Source: Scylla paramamosain
Lineage: Eukaryota; Arthropoda; Malacostraca; Decapoda; Portunidae
Length of the DNA stretch: 64,000 bases
NCBI RefSeq assembly: GCF_035594125.1
Contig: NW_026973701.1
Coordinates: forward strand, 537,001 to 601,000
Direction: 5' to 3'
This document shows positions 61,171 through 64,000 of the stretch, piece by piece. The position numbers and the translations under genes were made by a program. Under the pieces are notes generated by a model that had not been told where the DNA came from, did not search any database, and worked only from the letters and a program-made list of their open reading frames with translations. The stretch's first letter is position 1. Each line of letters starts with the position of its first letter.

Positions 61171-62522
61171 CAATTATGTGCATAATTGTAAAAACCGTAA
61201 CTTGCTCAGTAGGATGAAAGAAAGGAAAGAAAAACGTTGAAGAAAAATATGCATATATCATGTGTGAAAGAAAAAAACTTGATCATGAAAAAAAATAAAG
61301 AAAAAAATAATAAGAACACAAATTTTAAAAAAATGAAAAACGTAACTTAGAGTTTAAGAAAAAAAAGAAAAAAGAAAAAATCAAAGAAAAAGTAAAATAT
61401 GTGCTGTAATAATATTATCGATGTTTGTGTGGAAAGCGTAACTTGATCAAGAGGATAAAAAATAATAGGAAAAAAGGAGTAGGTAGTAAAATTATGTAAG
61501 GAAAACAAAAACCTGAAAATTACAAAAAAAGAAAAGAATTAAGTAAAAAAAAATAAAAGATATGCAGTAAAATGAAGGATGCCTGTGTGAAAAAGAAAGA
61601 CAGCGTGAAGAAGAGGATGAATTGTGTGTTTTTCTGCAAGAATCTGAGCCTTGCTCGTCACGCAGGAAGAACATTTTCTCTGAAATAAATGAAAAAAAAA
61701 AACCACGAAAAAAAGAAAATAATGTATTAAAATTTTACATGTGTGTGTGAAAAACGTTCCACAAAAAGAATTAAAACAGGAAAAGAAAAACCAACAAAAT
61801 ATAAACCAAAATAATGGATGCATTTGTGAAAAAATAAAGGAAATAAATATGCAATGTGGATGTTTGTGTGAACAGCGGGATTTGTCCCACAGGGAAAAAC
61901 AAAGAAAAGAAAATGTGAAAAATGTGAAAAATATATCTTTCAAGAGAATGCAAAAATAAAAACGTGAAAATGTGAATAAAAGTAAAAAATAAAGAAAAAA
62001 AAAACAAGATATTGTAATACAATTATGTATATGTGTGAAAACCGTAACGTAAAAAAAAATAAAACAGAGAAAAAAGGAAATAAAAAAAATAGTAAGATTA
62101 TGTATATCAATGGGAAAAACGTAACTTGAAAAGGACAAAAAAGAAAAAGGAAAAAAAAATGTAGTAAAATTATTGAAGCATGTGTGAAAAAGTTAATTTG
62201 ATGAAGAGGATAAATTAACTTTTTTTCCTATATAAACTTGAGCCTTGCTTTTCATGCGGCAAGGAAAACAAAGTAAAACAATGGACGTGTTTGTAAAAAA
62301 TGCAAAGAAAAAGAAAAAAAATGTAACAATTATGGATGGATTCATCCAAGAGAATGAAATTACACGAAGGAAAACGAAAATACGAAGAAATGTCAAAAAG
62401 ATATGTGAAGAAAATCATTAAATAAAAAAACGCTAAAAAGAATATATTTTCCTGAATATATGTATATAGTGTGTGTAAAAAAAAAGAAACGAAGAATAAA
62501 GAAAAAAAAATGAAATAAAAAA
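61168..62522 (+). repeat. Segmental duplication, copy B, satellite DNA
   Basis: Copy B of the 57203-58440 segment, then a jump near 62440 to sequence like 58575-58640 (CCTGAATATATGTATATAGT). Copy B therefore has a deletion of about 130 bp relative to copy A. Ends at about 62522, where unique coding DNA begins. Confidence 0.88.
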
Positions 62523-62615
62523 CATCTCTCCCGGCTCTAACTTGGTGTACTCTTCAGGAATAACATAGCCAGTTCGAGTCAGGGGAATTGGAGGAGCTTG
62601 TTGAGCGTCCTGTCG

Positions 62616-63020
62616 TCACTGCCGCACGTAGCGGCTCGTAGTAGATGTGGACGGCACATGAGCCAGTGAATGTTCATCCACTTTTGACAAAACGTTAGCC
62701 ACCAAAGCACGAGAAGATTCTTGAGTAGAAGTAGCATCAGCTTTCAGCTCGACCATGGCCTCCCTCGCCTTCACAGCCGCAGCAGTCGTGGAATGATTGT
62801 GCTCGTTCACAGTTTTCACGATAGTGAAGGTTTCATCCCCTACTGTTGTGTGAACACGAGCCTTGTATGCAGTAGCCTCACATCGCCAGTATTGCTTGGT
62901 TCCATCGGCGTTTTTCTTCTGTGCAGCGTAGATGAAGTTAAGATCGTCAACAAGCTTTTCCCTGCCACGGCTTGATAGGATTGTGTGCGGCATGTTGCTC
63001 TGACTGTGGTGGCCCACGTA
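62616..63020 (-). CDS. FLYWCH-type zinc-finger exon
   Basis: An acceptor on the minus strand (CACTTTTCAG, exon from 63020) opens a frame of 134 codons ending in TGA at 62616. The first in-exon ATG gives MPHTILSSRGREKLVDDLNF, continuing YAAQKKNADGTKQYWRCEAT and ending the fold with VNEHNH. This matches the FLYWCH C2H2 finger: an initial SRG..KL..., a W.C core and the terminal H.H. Only this domain and an Ala/Ser-rich tail are present. FLYWCH domains occur both in MULE-type transposases and in host proteins such as Drosophila Mod(mdg4). The neighbourhood of repeats favours a transposon or derivative. Upstream exons were not found. Confidence 0.68.
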   Translation of the reverse strand, partial: YVGHHSQSNMPHTILSSRGREKLVDDLNFIYAAQKKNADGTKQYWRCEATAYKARVHTTVGDETFTIVKTVNEHNHSTTAAAVKAREAMVELKADATSTQESSRALVANVLSKVDEHSLAHVPSTSTTSRYVRQ

Positions 63021-63099
63021 CTGAAAAGTGAAAATAGAAAACCGAACCAGTGAACGGTAGTCAAGCTAACAACCTGATGTATCAAATCATGATTCGAAC

Positions 63100-63200
63100 A
63101 ACACACTCACACAACATCACACACACACACATTGATGGTCGGATCTTGTCGTAGTAATGGAATTTCGTAACTAACGCGACAAAAATACAGCCAAGGGAAC
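63100..63200. other. Short unique segment with (CA)n
   Basis: ACACACAC at 63118-63130. Otherwise nothing is recognised. Confidence 0.4.
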
Positions 63201-63202
63201 GA

Positions 63203-63306
63203 ATCACCCTAGGGGACAAATAACCCTAGGGTTCCAATCCTCCAGGGATGAATACCCCGGGGATGAATCAACCGGGACATTTCACCCGGGGACGAATCAC
63301 CCTAGA
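63203..63306. repeat. 18-21-bp minisatellite, CCCTAGGG/CCCGGGG rich
   Basis: About five degenerate units of the form GGGACGAATCACCCTAG run head to tail. Units carry palindromic cores CCCTAGGG, CCCCGGGG and CCCGGGG. Confidence 0.75.
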
Positions 63307-63307
63307 A

Positions 63308-63309
63308 CC

Positions 63310-63343
<34 letters not shown>

Positions 63344-63519
63344 ATGGTGGTGGTGATGGTAATATTGATAATAGTAGTAGCAGTAATAGTAGTAGTAGTA
63401 GTGATGGTGGTGGTGGTGGTGGTAGTAATATTGATAATAATAGTAGTGTAGTAGTAGTAATAGTAGTAGTAGTAGTAGTAGTAGTAGTAATGGTGGTGAT
63501 GATGGTGTTAGTAATATCG

Positions 63520-63550
<31 letters not shown>

Positions 63551-63590
63551 CAGTAATAGTAGTAGTAGTGGCAGCAGCAGCAGCATATGT
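63308..63590. repeat. (TAG)n/(TGG)n trinucleotide array
   Basis: TAG and GGT/GAT triplets over about 280 bp. Two internal blocks (GATGGTGGTGGTG then AATATTGATAATA) are duplicated at about 63350 and 63410. Poly-Val and poly-Leu frames are artefacts. Confidence 0.95.
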
Positions 63591-64000
63591 TTGTTAATGG
63601 AATCGGCAGCGATAAGCTCATCTCCCCCATCCTAACAAAATAATACAACGGTAATCGGTAATAAATCATCAATGAAGTTTCACATTACAATAGCCTGTAA
63701 CATGGAATCATAAATATTCCTCATATCACATCATTAAGTCGTTAATAATAACAAAAACTTACTATTGTAATATATAATTATATATAACAAAAATAAAACG
63801 AACATCCCCCGTAACATTTCATAAACCACAATACAAAAATAACAAGCCTGAGTGCCCAGTTCTCTTGCAGTGCTTTTATTTATTTATTTTTTTTTTCTGT
63901 AGTGTTATTAATCCCCAACCTATGTTCGTGCGCCCCTATGCACTGTTTTGTAACCAACCAACCTTTAATAAACTGTTAAACTGCGACTGATGTACAGGCA
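63591..64000. other. AT-rich end of window
   Basis: No gene is recognised. An AATAAA at about 63966-63971 in plus orientation could be a polyadenylation signal, but nothing upstream supports a transcript. Confidence 0.35.

Overview
This window is eukaryotic and most resembles an arthropod, probably a decapod crustacean. That is inferred from an intron-rich SLC7 amino-acid transporter of arthropod LAT type, several families of decayed non-LTR retrotransposons (CR1-like, RTE-like and a third LINE family), hAT-derived elements, and an extreme load of long pure dinucleotide and trinucleotide microsatellites. No species assignment can be made from the sequence alone. There is no sign of operons, ribosome binding sites or prokaryotic genes. 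Most long open frames are read-through of microsatellites.

Layout. Positions 1-19,000 are gene-poor. They hold dozens of microsatellites, a LINE fragment (3.24-3.69 kb), a decayed CR1-like LINE (10.9-11.4 kb), a complete 780-bp hAT derivative with 8-bp target duplications (12.14-12.92 kb), purine-rich tracts, and a few complex non-repetitive islands that look like candidate cis-regulatory DNA (about 6.8-7.2 and 13.0-13.6 kb). At 19.13-20.32 kb on the minus strand lies an uninterrupted 396-codon frame for an unrecognised acidic, coiled-coil protein with a C-terminal membrane anchor. It has duplicated CCAAT boxes and a short upstream ORF, and an AT-rich minisatellite downstream. Positions 20.5-34 kb are again microsatellites plus a 1.5-kb CR1-like LINE (27.8-29.3 kb). 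Positions 34.6-39.2 kb carry a cluster of about 200-bp inverted-repeat elements (a MITE or foldback family). Further copies lie at 53.1 and 55.9 kb.

The main conserved gene is on the plus strand from 39.23 to 48.12 kb: ten recognisable exons of a LAT-type (SLC7) heteromeric amino-acid transporter light chain. Splice sites and phases match across almost the whole protein. The copy carries four oddities: an in-frame TAG near the N-terminus, a (TG)n tract where the invariant GSG of transmembrane helix 1 and the splice donor should be, a frameshift in exon 6, and an 80-bp tandem duplication in exon 8. It is either a decaying or polymorphic gene or one carrying assembly errors. The sequence cannot decide which.

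Positions 49-57 kb are mostly unassigned, with a second hAT derivative (52.0-52.6 kb), a LINE 3' end (54.1-54.6 kb) and an RTE-like LINE fragment (56.5-57.1 kb). Positions 57.1-62.5 kb are an AT-rich, very degenerate satellite with a 1.3-kb direct duplication, interrupted by an inverted repeat, a tRNA-derived SINE and a (CT)n tract. An exon encoding a FLYWCH-type zinc finger is on the minus strand at 62.6-63.0 kb. The end of the window has a short minisatellite and (TAG/TGG)n repeats.
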